The notes: generated by a model not told the origin, from the letters alone. Positions 4,034 through 12,458 are shown, counted from the first letter of the stretch. The stretch is 16,980 bases of DNA from CAZFMJ01 sp964520045 (GCA_964520045.1 CAZFMJ010000065.1:1-16980), one strand, 5' to 3'. Made by a program: numbers and translations.

Positions 4034-6517
4034 ATGCCCCAGGAATCCGACCAGACGCAGGAACAAGCCGAAACCCTAAAAGGAAAAGCCATTCTTTTTA
4101 TAAGTTCCGGTAATTTAAGCAAAAGATTTATTTTTCAGAAAGCGAAAAACCTCGGCATAAAAATCGTTCTTCTCAATACGGAAAACAACTGGGCGAACCG
4201 CTACTGCGACCATCTCATAAACGCCGATACTTACGACCACGCGGCGGCCATAACCAAAGTAGAGGAATTCCTCGACTCAAAAACCTGCGAAATAAACGGC
4301 GCCGTCACCTTTGTTGAAGACGACCTGCCTCTTTTGGCCAAGTTATGCGAAAAATTCGGCTGGATCGGAAATTCTTTTGAATCATCGATAAACTGCCGGA
4401 ATAAATTAAAGACCCGCCAGATCCTGGAGCAGAAAGGACTTGGAAAATATTCCATGCCGTTTGCGCAGGTGCGCTCCCAGCGCGACATAGAGCGCGCCTG
4501 CCAGAAAACCGGATTTCCCTGCGTTTTAAAACCGGCATGGGGAGCCTCCAGCCAGTTTGTCGTGCGCGTAAACGATATCAAGGAAGCGAAAAATACTCTT
4601 CGCTATATACAAAACACCATGTCTCCGCAGTTTGATCCGATATTTTCTTACGGCACGGAAATACTCTGCGAAGGCTATATCGACGGAGCCGAACTGGATG
4701 TTGACGTTCTGCTTCAGGACGAAAAAATAAAATTTTTCAGCTTCACGGATAATTTCCCGACCAAAGAGCCATTTTTTGTGGAAGCCGGCGACGCCATGCC
4801 GTCAAGGCATGAAGACGCGATTCTTGAAAAAATGCTGGAAATGGCAAAAGAAACCATCGCGGCCTTCGAGCTTAAAAACGGGGCACTGCACATAGAAGCC
4901 AAAATTGATTCCGGCATGCCGAAACTCGTTGAAATAAACGCGCGCATGGGCGGAGATTACGTATACGACTGGATAAAAACCATCTGGGGAGTGGACATCA
5001 TAGAAGAAGCTATGAAAATCGCAGCCGGCATTCCTTCAAAACCGGCAAAAAATCCAGAACCCAGCCTGCACCTTACCAGCAAATACATCGTACCCTCAGC
5101 ATCGGGGGTGGTTGCGGGGATAACACTGCCGGATATTTCCGCGCATGCGGATAAAATTCATGACATTTCAATATTGAAGGAAATCGGCGACCCTGTGCTT
5201 GTTCCCCCCGAAGGATTCGATCAGCTGGGCTGGGTGACCGGAAAGGGCAGAACATATGCGGAAGCGGATGAAAATCTTCAGGAAGCGATATCGCGGCTGA
5301 GCGTGACCACGGCCAGGTTTGACTCCACTTCTTCGATAGGAAAAACCCGCAGAAAAGACCGCTTTTCTTACGCCTCAATAGCCAGAAAACGGATTATACA
5401 AAGCGCCCGGCTTGAAAAAATAAGAGGCTTTGACACCAAAACCGTAAAATCCCTGCACGTCGGGATACTGTGCAATAAATACGAGGAGGCCGGAGAAGAA
5501 GAGCCGGCGGAAAACGGGAATATCAACGAATCGCTGGTTCACCGCGATCTTACCTCCGTGGGGCTTAACATACAAAAAGCCCTGGAAGCAAAGGACCACA
5601 GGGTCACCTTTTTTGACCTAAATGAAACGCCTCTGCCTTTTGAAAAAATAGCGAATGCCAATGTGGATATTATTTTCAATGTCTGCGAAAGAATAAATAA
5701 CGCCAGCCTCCTTGAGCCCCATGCGGCGGCCATTCTGGATTGTCTCGGCATTCCTTATACGGGCTCGAATCCGCTTACGCTGGCGCTTTGCATAGATAAA
5801 ATAAAAATAAAAAAACTGCTTTCGTTTCACAATATTCCGACGCCTAAATTTGACTATATTTTCGACAAAGACGAGCCTGTAAGCGACGAACTGCGCTATC
5901 CGCTGATAGTAAAACCCGCCAACACCGACAATTCCATCGGGATAGACAATAATTCGGTAGTTGAAAGCCCTAAACAGCTTAAAGAGCGGACTGAAGAAAT
6001 TATCGAAAAACTAAAAAGGCCCGTGCTTGTGGAAGAATTCATAGAGGGCGACGAATTGGACGTATGCATAATGGGAAATGCGGAAAACGTTAAAGTCCTC
6101 CCGCTTTCAAGATCTGTCTTTGACGATATGCCGCGCGGTTTCTGGCATATCTATCCGTTCCGCGCAAAGTGGACGGACGACCCCGTTTACAAAAAAATAC
6201 GCACGGAACGGCCGGCAAAATATTCCCAGAAGCTGACTCAGCTCATCTCGGAGATATGCCTTGATGTTTATAATATTCTGGACTGCCACGATTATGCGAG
6301 AATTGAACTGCGCGTGGACAAAGACGGAAACCCCTATGTCATAGAGGCAAATCCCAATCCTTCAATAAATATGGGGGACTGCGTGCCCGCCTCTGCCGAG
6401 CTGATAGGACTTTCTTACGGGGATTTTATCGAAGAGATACTCAAGAGCGCTATAATCCGCTACCGAAACCGCCCGCCGTACTACCATCTGCAAAGCGGCC
6501 TCTTAAATCTTGTATAA
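4034..6517 (+). CDS. Fusion of two ATP-grasp ligase modules (L-amino-acid-ligase-like plus D-Ala-D-Ala-ligase-like)
   Basis: The 827-residue protein has two complete, dissimilar ATP-grasp modules. Residues 17-430 resemble the biotin-carboxylase/L-amino-acid ligase type: VLKPAWGASS (164-173), the conserved loop around GYIDGAELDVDV (214-225), metal-site residues Glu288, Glu300 and Asn302 in HIEAK...LVEINARMGGD, and a C-terminal lid near 384-421. A basic linker follows (about 430-472). Residues 473-815 resemble D-Ala-D-Ala ligase: an N-domain (HVGILCNKYEE), LIVKPANTDNSIGI (624-637), VLVEEFIEGDELDV (664-677) and metal site Glu758, Glu771, Asn773 in IELRVDKDGNPYVIEANPNPS. ATP-grasp ligases join a carboxylate to an amine through an acyl phosphate, so two successive amide bonds are plausible; the substrates cannot be read from sequence. 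The ATG at 4034 is preferred to an in-frame TTG at 4019 because it lies 6 nt after a TATAAT. It stands alone between a terminator and a convergent gene. Confidence 0.88.
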   Translation: MPQESDQTQEQAETLKGKAILFISSGNLSKRFIFQKAKNLGIKIVLLNTENNWANRYCDHLINADTYDHAAAITKVEEFLDSKTCEINGAVTFVEDDLPLLAKLCEKFGWIGNSFESSINCRNKLKTRQILEQKGLGKYSMPFAQVRSQRDIERACQKTGFPCVLKPAWGASSQFVVRVNDIKEAKNTLRYIQNTMSPQFDPIFSYGTEILCEGYIDGAELDVDVLLQDEKIKFFSFTDNFPTKEPFFVEAGDAMPSRHEDAILEKMLEMAKETIAAFELKNGALHIEAKIDSGMPKLVEINARMGGDYVYDWIKTIWGVDIIEEAMKIAAGIPSKPAKNPEPSLHLTSKYIVPSASGVVAGITLPDISAHADKIHDISILKEIGDPVLVPPEGFDQLGWVTGKGRTYAEADENLQEAISRLSVTTARFDSTSSIGKTRRKDRFSYASIARKRIIQSARLEKIRGFDTKTVKSLHVGILCNKYEEAGEEEPAENGNINESLVHRDLTSVGLNIQKALEAKDHRVTFFDLNETPLPFEKIANANVDIIFNVCERINNASLLEPHAAAILDCLGIPYTGSNPLTLALCIDKIKIKKLLSFHNIPTPKFDYIFDKDEPVSDELRYPLIVKPANTDNSIGIDNNSVVESPKQLKERTEEIIEKLKRPVLVEEFIEGDELDVCIMGNAENVKVLPLSRSVFDDMPRGFWHIYPFRAKWTDDPVYKKIRTERPAKYSQKLTQLISEICLDVYNILDCHDYARIELRVDKDGNPYVIEANPNPSINMGDCVPASAELIGLSYGDFIEEILKSAIIRYRNRPPYYHLQSGLLNLV

Positions 6518-6531
6518 CCTTCTAAACGTTA

Positions 6532-6560
6532 CCCAGAAACCCAGCCTCCCAGTTTCCCAG
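6532..6560. repeat. CCCAGNNN array, exact 8-bp period
   Basis: CCCAG starts at 6532, 6540, 6548 and 6556, with three variable bases between copies. Further degenerate CCCAG/CCTAG copies appear at about 6668-6681 just before the nfeD-type stop codon. The array lies in the 169-bp gap between two convergent genes. Confidence 0.75.
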
Positions 6561-6625
6561 CAAACACGAAATTTGAAAGTCGAAAGTAGACCGTAGTTGA
6601 AGTTTTGTCACCTTTCAACTGCTCC

Positions 6626-6645
6626 GCGCCCGCAAAAACGGGCGC
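6626..6645. repeat. 7-bp G/C hairpin between convergent genes
   Basis: GCGCCCG (6626-6632), loop CAAAA plus one more A, then CGGGCGC (6639-6645). No T-run follows on either strand, though its place between convergent genes would suit a bidirectional stop signal. It resembles the 12-bp CCCGC-AAAA-GCGGG hairpin between the HPr and enzyme I genes. Confidence 0.55.
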
Positions 6646-6686
6646 CGCGGCTTAGCTGTCTCGCTGCCCAGCCGCCTAGCTGTTTC

Positions 6687-8021
6687 TTACTTTGCTTCTG
6701 TTTCCGCCTTTCTGACTTTCAGCTTAAACCCATTCACCGCTTCAACTGTTATTTCCGCATTTTCCGGAATTGAGCCGTCAGCGCTTTCCGCATCCCAAAG
6801 TTCTCCGGAAACCAATACTTTGCCGGAAGGAGACAAGACTGTTTTGGCTATGCCGGTCCGGCCTATTATGCTTTCCAGTCCGGTAACCACTTTATTGCGC
6901 TGGGCCTTTAAAACTATCCAGCCCACGCCGAGCACCGCGGCCATAATAATAAGAAGATTCACAGCTATTACCCCCAATGAAACCGAAAGTCCCATTACGC
7001 CCGGCGTTTTAAAAAGCATGAGCGCGCCCAGTAATATGGAAATTATGCCCCCCACGCTTAAAAGCCCGTAGCTTATCACTTTTATTTCCGCTATAAAGAA
7101 AATCATACCGAGAAGCATAAGAAGCATTCCGGCATAATTTGCGGAAAGCGTCTGAAAGGAATAAAAAGCGATAACAAGAGACACCGCCCCCACCACGCCC
7201 GGAAGTATGAGGCCGGGATTATAAAGCTCAATGAACAAACCCGCCGCGCCGAGACTCATCAATATCATGGCGATATTGGGATCGGTAACGGCGGCAAGCC
7301 ACTTTTGTCTTCTGCTTAGACTGTTATATACGACCTCGGCATTTTTTGTCCGAAGCGTGCCGAACCCCGGGATCTGCGCTCCGTCGATTTTTAAAATCAG
7401 TTCGTTCATGTCCTTGGCGATGAAATCCACAACCCTCATTTTCAAAGCTTCTTCGGCGGAGATGGAATCGCTTTTGGTAACCGCTTTTATCGCCCATTCG
7501 ACGTTTCTGCCGCGCTGCTGGGTTATAGATTTCATATACGCGGAGGCGTCGTTCAAGATCTTGTCTTCCATGGGATCTTTCCCGCCCTCTTTGTCTCCGC
7601 TTTTACCTATGCCGGCCGGCGCCCCCCCCAGCATAACCGGATGCGCCGCCCCGATATTGGTGCCGGGCGCCATGGCCGCGACATGAGACGCCATGGCGAT
7701 GAAAACCCCCGCCGAAGCGGCCCTTGCGCCGGACGGCGAAACAAAAAGAACCACGGGCTTCTTTGAAGCTAAAATGCTCTTGATAATCTCGCGCATGGAA
7801 GAATCGAGTCCGCCCGGAGTATCCAGTTGGATTATAAGGGCTCCGAAATCCTCCCTATTCGCCTTATCTATGGACTGAATCAGAAATTCCGCGGATACCG
7901 GACTTATCACTCCGGAAAATTGCGCCGCAAGAATGCGCTCCTGTTCCCGTCCGGGCTCAAAAGCGGCGAACAAAGAAACGAAAGAAGAAAACAATAAGAC
8001 CGCAATTAATAATTTTTTCAT
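6687..8021 (-). CDS. NfeD-type membrane serine protease (ClpP class)
   Basis: This 444-residue protein has all parts of the long NfeD/stomatin-operon protease. There is a signal peptide (1-20), a ClpP-like domain (about 30-215), four or five membrane segments (about 245-375), and a C-terminal OB-fold NfeD domain (about 383-437, GLESIIGRTGIAKT...LVSGELWDAES). The catalytic Ser-Lys dyad is visible: Ser103 in RAASAGVF and Lys164 in YMKSITQQRGRN, placed as in the characterised archaeal homologue. Such proteases cut stomatin-like membrane proteins and are thought to serve membrane quality control; no stomatin gene lies in the window. It is the last gene of the leftward block, 86 bp after signal peptidase I. 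No obvious ribosome binding site precedes its ATG. Family assignment is firm; the substrate is inferred. Confidence 0.92.
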   Translation of the reverse strand: MKKLLIAVLLFSSFVSLFAAFEPGREQERILAAQFSGVISPVSAEFLIQSIDKANREDFGALIIQLDTPGGLDSSMREIIKSILASKKPVVLFVSPSGARAASAGVFIAMASHVAAMAPGTNIGAAHPVMLGGAPAGIGKSGDKEGGKDPMEDKILNDASAYMKSITQQRGRNVEWAIKAVTKSDSISAEEALKMRVVDFIAKDMNELILKIDGAQIPGFGTLRTKNAEVVYNSLSRRQKWLAAVTDPNIAMILMSLGAAGLFIELYNPGLILPGVVGAVSLVIAFYSFQTLSANYAGMLLMLLGMIFFIAEIKVISYGLLSVGGIISILLGALMLFKTPGVMGLSVSLGVIAVNLLIIMAAVLGVGWIVLKAQRNKVVTGLESIIGRTGIAKTVLSPSGKVLVSGELWDAESADGSIPENAEITVEAVNGFKLKVRKAETEAK

Positions 8022-8034
8022 AAATGTTTAAAAA

Positions 8035-8107
8035 ACGGGAGACGGAAGAAAAAAAGCGGAAAATGATTCGTTTTACCTTCTACCCTCTACCTTTTACCGT
8101 TCTCCTG
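8035..8107. repeat. TACCNNN array, exact 7-bp period, with inverted partner
   Basis: TACC starts at 8074, 8081, 8088 and 8095, each followed by three variable, mostly pyrimidine bases. Two units of the inverse type, ACGGGAG and ACGGAAG, stand back to back at 8035-8048 and are roughly complementary to the end of the array (about 8097-8107), so the gap could fold as one long imperfect hairpin. It fills the gap between signal peptidase I and the NfeD-type gene. Confidence 0.7.
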
Positions 8108-9103
8108 TTATATTCCGCTGATCCGAGACGGCGGCCAATAGACAAACCACGCCTTGCCTTTTACAAGCTCTTCCGGCACCGAGCCCCAGTATCTTGAATC
8201 GCAGGAGCGGTCCCGGTTGTCGCCCATGACAAAATACTGTTTTTCCGGAATCGTTACCGGCCCGAAATTGTCCCGTATCATTTCGTTGTACAATTTGCCG
8301 AGCTTGCGGTCCTGCCAATACCGCTGATAATCTTCCTGTTTGACCGCCTCCTGCAGGGGCGGCATTCTCACCTCATCCAGATACTGCGCATATTCTTCTT
8401 CCATGACGGGCTTTCCGTTTATATACACGATACCGCCCCTTACCTCTACGATATCGCCGGGAAGACCTATGACGCGCTTTATGAAATCTTTTTTATACTG
8501 CACCCCTCCGCACTGCAGTTCCGAAGGGCTGAAACTGGGAAACTGGAATACAACAATATCCTTTTGTTTAATTTTCTTGAATTTGAAAATTTTGGTCTTT
8601 GTGAAAGGTATCCGCACCCCGTATATGAACTTATTGACAAAAAGATGATCCCCTTCCAGGAAAGTCATACGCATAGAACCTGACGGTATTTTGAAAGCCT
8701 GAACAAAAAAATACATCATCACGGAGGCAAGGATAACGGCCGAGAATATGGTTTCCGACCATTCCATATCGTCCTTAAACATGTTTTCCGCGGCGTTCGC
8801 CTGTCCTGATTTTATTTTTTTGGACGCCTTGATCCATCCCCAGACCGCAAAGATACCGGCCCCCGCGAGGCCTATAACCAGCTGTCTCAGGGAAAGAATC
8901 CCGACCGAAGGCGCTATATTGTTCCTGTTATCCAGGCTTATGGCAAGCACCACTGCTCCCATAAAAGCGGCTATCGCGCAAAAAACCGCATGCCATAAAA
9001 CCGCCATTCCGCCGGCGGCGAACTTATTCTTTTTCTTCGCCCGCATCGCGGCCAGCAAATATCCGCCCATCACTATGCCCATCCAAAAAAGTTTTTCTTC
9101 CAT
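8108..9103 (-). CDS. lepB: Signal peptidase I, copy 1
   Basis: This 331-residue membrane enzyme removes signal peptides from exported proteins. The catalytic serine is Ser143 in IPSGSM and the general-base lysine is Lys209 in FIKRVIGLPGD; the C-terminal box GDNRDRSCDSRYWG (295-308) is intact. The N-terminal 138 residues hold about four hydrophobic segments (roughly 6-20, 33-55, 73-91, 117-137). That is more than the two of the E. coli enzyme or the one of many Gram-positive enzymes. A 50-residue insert (about 231-280) lies before the GDNRD box. A good GAGGAG ribosome binding site precedes the ATG. It lies behind a paralogue with the same architecture, evidently a tandem duplication, with a 297-bp repeat-bearing gap between them. 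Both copies keep all catalytic residues, so they may differ in substrate. Confidence 0.94.
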   Translation of the reverse strand: MEEKLFWMGIVMGGYLLAAMRAKKKNKFAAGGMAVLWHAVFCAIAAFMGAVVLAISLDNRNNIAPSVGILSLRQLVIGLAGAGIFAVWGWIKASKKIKSGQANAAENMFKDDMEWSETIFSAVILASVMMYFFVQAFKIPSGSMRMTFLEGDHLFVNKFIYGVRIPFTKTKIFKFKKIKQKDIVVFQFPSFSPSELQCGGVQYKKDFIKRVIGLPGDIVEVRGGIVYINGKPVMEEEYAQYLDEVRMPPLQEAVKQEDYQRYWQDRKLGKLYNEMIRDNFGPVTIPEKQYFVMGDNRDRSCDSRYWGSVPEELVKGKAWFVYWPPSRISGI

Positions 9104-9177
9104 ATCCAGTCTCCTCGTTTTTACGCTTTATTTATAATTTCCCAGCTATTAAAACATCAGAACGCTGATACCGCTGC

Positions 9178-9250
9178 CCCAAACTATCCTTTACAAGCAG
9201 TGTGTTTGGGACGGTCCCATTCTCAAAGCTTTTAGGAATGAATGGGACTG
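9178..9250. repeat. Two-hairpin dispersed repeat, copy A
   Basis: Hairpin 1 is CCCAAAC (9178-9184) with GTTTGGG (9204-9210) around a 19-nt loop. Hairpin 2 is CGGTCCCATTC (9212-9222) with GAATGGGACTG (9240-9250), 11 bp with one G-T wobble. Only two bases or fewer separate the hairpins. A second copy occurs at 15681-15752, sharing long identical blocks such as CCAAACTATCCTT and CCCATTCTCAAAG. No ORF runs through it and no target duplication is evident. It lies between the two signal peptidase genes. Confidence 0.85.
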
Positions 9251-9322
9251 ATTTTTATGATTAAACATGATTTTTTTGTTTAAAAATCTTACTTTTAACC
9301 TCATATACGTAATTATCAGAGT

Positions 9323-9345
9323 TCATCATACTCATCAGTGTCATC
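9323..9345. repeat. TCATCNNNN array, exact 9-bp period
   Basis: TCATC starts at 9323, 9332 and 9341 with four variable bases between copies, and degenerate units continue on both sides (about 9314-9356). It occupies the gap between the two signal peptidase genes, about 70 bp from the two-hairpin repeat. Confidence 0.6.
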
Positions 9346-9400
9346 TGCGTTCCATGTTTACTATTAGTAACTGCTTTTATTTTATCATATTGCTGCCTTT

Positions 9401-10390
9401 TTATTTTACCAGCTGAATCCGCGGCAAAGGCCAATATATAAACCACGGCTTGCCGGTAACCATCTCATCCGGAACGGGCCCCCAGAATCTGGAATCGCAC
9501 GAATAGTCCCGGTTATCGCCCATTACGAAATAACTGTTTTCCGGAACTTTAACCGGCCCGAAATTGTCGCGGGCATATTTTCCGTAATTTTTCCATGATT
9601 GCCTGTTTTCCCATATTTTCTGATATTCGTCCGGCGTCTCCCCGGAATCAAAAGCCGGAAGCCTGTATGTATCCGAATATACGGCGAAAGAGCTTTCTTC
9701 CGCCTTTTTACCGTTTATATAAACTCTTCCGTCTTTCAGTTCGATCTTATCTCCGGGCATGCCGATGACCCGCTTGGAGAACTCTTTCCATGACTGCTGG
9801 TTTCCGCAGTGCACGTCTATGGGATAATTTTCGGGGAATTTAAAAACTATAACGTCGCCTCTTTTTACTTTTTTCAGCGCAAATCTGCGCTTTTCAGAAA
9901 AAGGCAGATTCAGTCCGTATATAAATCTGTTTACTCCGAGCCTGTCTCCCTCTATCAGGGTGTTATTCATAGAACCGGAGGGGACCTTAAACATCTGAAC
10001 GATAAAATGAGTTATAACAAAGGCGGCGGTGATGGACAAAAAAACGATCTCGGCCCATTCGGCGTTTTCTTTGACAGTCTTGCGCGCGGATTCCGCGCCG
10101 GAAAAGTTCTTTCGACCTTTATTGAAAAACCATGCCGCCGCGCCGGCGAACACAGCCGCATAGATCCGGATATTTACAGCCGTCTGCCCGCCCTGCGCCG
10201 CAGCCGCGCCCCTGTTTTTAAGCGCCAATAATACGACCAGAAACGCCGTCAGCGTTATCACTCCGCCGAATACGCCGTGCCACAAAGAAAATCCCAGTTT
10301 TTTTTCGGGAAACTTTGTCTTTAAAAAATATACGGTGAGCCACGTATACAAACCGGCGATAAGCCCGGCGATAAAAATTTCTATTCCCAT
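9401..10390 (-). CDS. lepB: Signal peptidase I, copy 2 (lepA-proximal)
   Basis: This is a 329-residue paralogue of the neighbouring signal peptidase. Catalytic Ser140 in VPSGSM, Lys206 in FSKRVIGMPGD and the box GDNRDYSCDSRFWG (291-304) are all present. It shares with copy 1 the extra hydrophobic N-terminus (about 3-22, 35-57, 73-89, 112-134) and the insert of about 50 residues before the GDNRD box. The ATG at 10390 was chosen because MGIEIFIAGL begins the membrane segment aligned with copy 1. The open frame upstream to 10498 is encoded by the 9-bp repeat array and has no family resemblance. The gene follows lepA with a 238-bp gap, as in the classical lepA-lepB arrangement, and this copy is probably the ancestral one. 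Only a weak purine stretch precedes the start. Confidence 0.94.
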   Translation of the reverse strand: MGIEIFIAGLIAGLYTWLTVYFLKTKFPEKKLGFSLWHGVFGGVITLTAFLVVLLALKNRGAAAAQGGQTAVNIRIYAAVFAGAAAWFFNKGRKNFSGAESARKTVKENAEWAEIVFLSITAAFVITHFIVQMFKVPSGSMNNTLIEGDRLGVNRFIYGLNLPFSEKRRFALKKVKRGDVIVFKFPENYPIDVHCGNQQSWKEFSKRVIGMPGDKIELKDGRVYINGKKAEESSFAVYSDTYRLPAFDSGETPDEYQKIWENRQSWKNYGKYARDNFGPVKVPENSYFVMGDNRDYSCDSRFWGPVPDEMVTGKPWFIYWPLPRIQLVK

Positions 10391-10457
10391 GTTTCTCTTT
10401 TTTAAAAAATTTGCCCGGCAGCGGGAACCTTTTTTGAAGATAAACCGCGGATATTCA

Positions 10458-10606
10458 CCACATAAAGCACATAAGTCACAAATAGTTTTACACCACAAAG
10501 CCGCGAAGAACTGCCCAAGATGCGGGAATGCGGGTTAATTTTCTTTGATTCTCTTTTCCGAACCGTTTCCTTATCGTCTTTTTTGTGCTTTATGTGCTTT
10601 TTGTGG
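10458..10606. repeat. Inverted pair of CACANNNNN arrays (9-bp period) between lepA and lepB
   Basis: The left arm (10458-10482) has CACA at 10459, 10468 and 10477. The right arm (10582-10606) has TGTG at 10584, 10593 and 10602. The arms are complementary at 22 of 25 positions and enclose about 100 bp, so the lepA-lepB intergenic RNA could form a long stem. A further CACAAAG copy lies near 10493. Confidence 0.75.
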
Positions 10607-10628
10607 CCAATGCCTTTCTAAAAAGGAT

Positions 10629-12458
10629 TTATTTTCCCTCTCCTATTTTGAGCATCGCCACAAAAGCATCCTGCGGGATTTCCACACTGCCGAGCTGTTT
10701 AAGTTTTTTCTTGCCTTCTTTCTGTTTATTCAGCAGTTTACGCTTGCGCGTGATATCCCCGCCGTAGCATTTCGCGATAACATCCTTGCGCATGGCCGGG
10801 ATCGTTTCACGCGCCAGTATCCTGCCGGCAACGCTTGCCTGCACGGCGATCTCGAACATCTGCCTTGGAATAAGCTCTTTAAGCTTCTCGCATATCTGCC
10901 GGCCCTGCGTCTGGGCCTTTGACCTGTGCACGATAAAAGAAAGCGCGTCCACCGTCTCGCCGTGAAGCAGTATTTCTATTTTTACCACATCGGCCGACCT
11001 GTACTGCGCCGCCTCATAATCAAAAGAAGCGTATCCCTTTGACACGGATTTAAGCCTGTCGTAAAAATCTATGATCATCTCTCCGAGCGGCAAAAAAAAC
11101 TCGACGACGACGCGGTTGTTGGATATATATTCTATTTTGCTATACTCGCCGCGCCGTTCTTTTAAGAGATTCACAACGCCCTCAAGATACGCCACGGGCG
11201 TTATTATTGAAGTCTTTACAAACGGCTCCTGCGTATCGAGTATATCTCCGTAATGGGGGAAATCCGCGGGATTGTCGACCTCCACATATTCTCCGGTTTT
11301 GCCTTTCAGCGGTTTTTTGGCGCGTATTCTGTAAACGACATTAGGCGTTGTGGCTATCAGATCAAGATTGAATTCCCGCTCAAGCCGTTCTTTAACTATA
11401 TCCATATGCAGAAGACCCATAAAACCAAGCCTGAATCCAAATCCCAGGGATTTTGACGATTCCGGCTGGGAATGAAACGACGAATCGGACAAACTAAGCT
11501 TTTCTATCGCGGTTTTAAGCGACTGATAATCCGCCGGATTTAAAGGAAAAACCCCGGCAAAAACGACCGGCTGTATTTCTTTATATCCCGGCAGCGGCTT
11601 GTCCAGCTTTCTGGCCTCTTCCATTATGGTGTCGCCGACCTTGATTTTATGTATATCCCTTATACCGGTTATCACATATCCGACTTCCCCGGCCTCCAGA
11701 CTCTCCGCTTTGATCATGCCGGGGGAAAGCCAGCCGATTTCCTCCACTTTACAGGAAAAATCTGAAGAAAACAGCCTAACCTGCATGCCGGACCTGATTT
11801 TTCCCTCAAAAATTCTAATATACAATATCACCCCGCGGTAAGCGTCGTAAAAAGAATCAAAAATAAGCGCGGCAAGGGGATTTTCGCGGCTTCCGGAAGG
11901 AGGCGGGATTTCTTTAACTATAGTTTCCAGCAACTCCTTGATGCCCGCTCCGCTTTTAGCGCTTATTCTTATAGCGCTGGTATCGCTTTTTAATATCTCC
12001 CACAGCTGTTCTTCGGCTGCGTCGGCGTCCGACTGCGGAAGATCTATCTTATTTATTACCGGTATAATCTTAAGCCCCAGCGTGGCGGCAAGATGGGCGT
12101 GGGCTAAAGTTTGGGCTTCCACGCCCTGAGAGGCGTCCACCAGCAATATAAGCCCCTCGCACGCCGCCAATGCCCTTGAAACTTCGTAAGAAAAATCAAC
12201 ATGTCCCGGAGTATCTATTAAATTGAGCAGATACCGCTGCGTTCCGCTTTGATCCGCCCCGGAGACCTGATTATAAATCATCCGCACGGCTTTTGCCTTG
12301 ATGGTTATTCCTCTTTCCCGCTCAAGTTCCATTTTATCCAGCACTTGTTCCTGCATCATCCTCTTCGGAATGGTGCCGGTAACCTCAAGCAGTCTGTCCG
12401 CAAGGGTGGATTTGCCGTGGTCTATATGAGCCACTATGGAAAAATTCCGGATGTTCAT
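10629..12458 (-). CDS. lepA: Elongation factor 4 (back-translocating GTPase LepA)
   Basis: This 609-residue protein is a full-length LepA, close to the ~600 residues usual for the family. The GTPase motifs are intact: AHIDHGKST (10-18), the GITIK switch region (50-54), DTPGHVDF (82-89), NKID (136-139) and SAKSG (166-170). The LepA-specific C-terminal tail is present (KCYGGDITRKRKLLNKQKEG...VAML), separating it from EF-G, TypA and peptide-release factor GTPases. LepA binds the ribosome and remodels stalled or mis-translocated complexes and affects initiation or assembly. Its ATG overlaps the enzyme I stop codon by 4 bp (ATGA), so translation is probably coupled to the PTS genes. The signal peptidase gene follows after 238 bp. 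Confidence 0.97.
   Translation of the reverse strand: MNIRNFSIVAHIDHGKSTLADRLLEVTGTIPKRMMQEQVLDKMELERERGITIKAKAVRMIYNQVSGADQSGTQRYLLNLIDTPGHVDFSYEVSRALAACEGLILLVDASQGVEAQTLAHAHLAATLGLKIIPVINKIDLPQSDADAAEEQLWEILKSDTSAIRISAKSGAGIKELLETIVKEIPPPSGSRENPLAALIFDSFYDAYRGVILYIRIFEGKIRSGMQVRLFSSDFSCKVEEIGWLSPGMIKAESLEAGEVGYVITGIRDIHKIKVGDTIMEEARKLDKPLPGYKEIQPVVFAGVFPLNPADYQSLKTAIEKLSLSDSSFHSQPESSKSLGFGFRLGFMGLLHMDIVKERLEREFNLDLIATTPNVVYRIRAKKPLKGKTGEYVEVDNPADFPHYGDILDTQEPFVKTSIITPVAYLEGVVNLLKERRGEYSKIEYISNNRVVVEFFLPLGEMIIDFYDRLKSVSKGYASFDYEAAQYRSADVVKIEILLHGETVDALSFIVHRSKAQTQGRQICEKLKELIPRQMFEIAVQASVAGRILARETIPAMRKDVIAKCYGGDITRKRKLLNKQKEGKKKLKQLGSVEIPQDAFVAMLKIGEGK

Noticed and set aside
9178..9250. 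Integron attC-like recombination site
   Set aside because: Paired inverted arms recall attC, but the core GTTRRRY and RYYYAAC boxes are not arranged properly and there is no integrase or cassette array.
9261..9446. 61-codon minus-strand open frame
   Set aside because: It overlaps the end of the second signal peptidase and reads through the TCATC array; low-complexity codons and no support.
10391..10498. N-terminal extension of the second signal peptidase
   Set aside because: The extra codons read through the intergenic 9-bp repeat array and have no counterpart in the paralogue.
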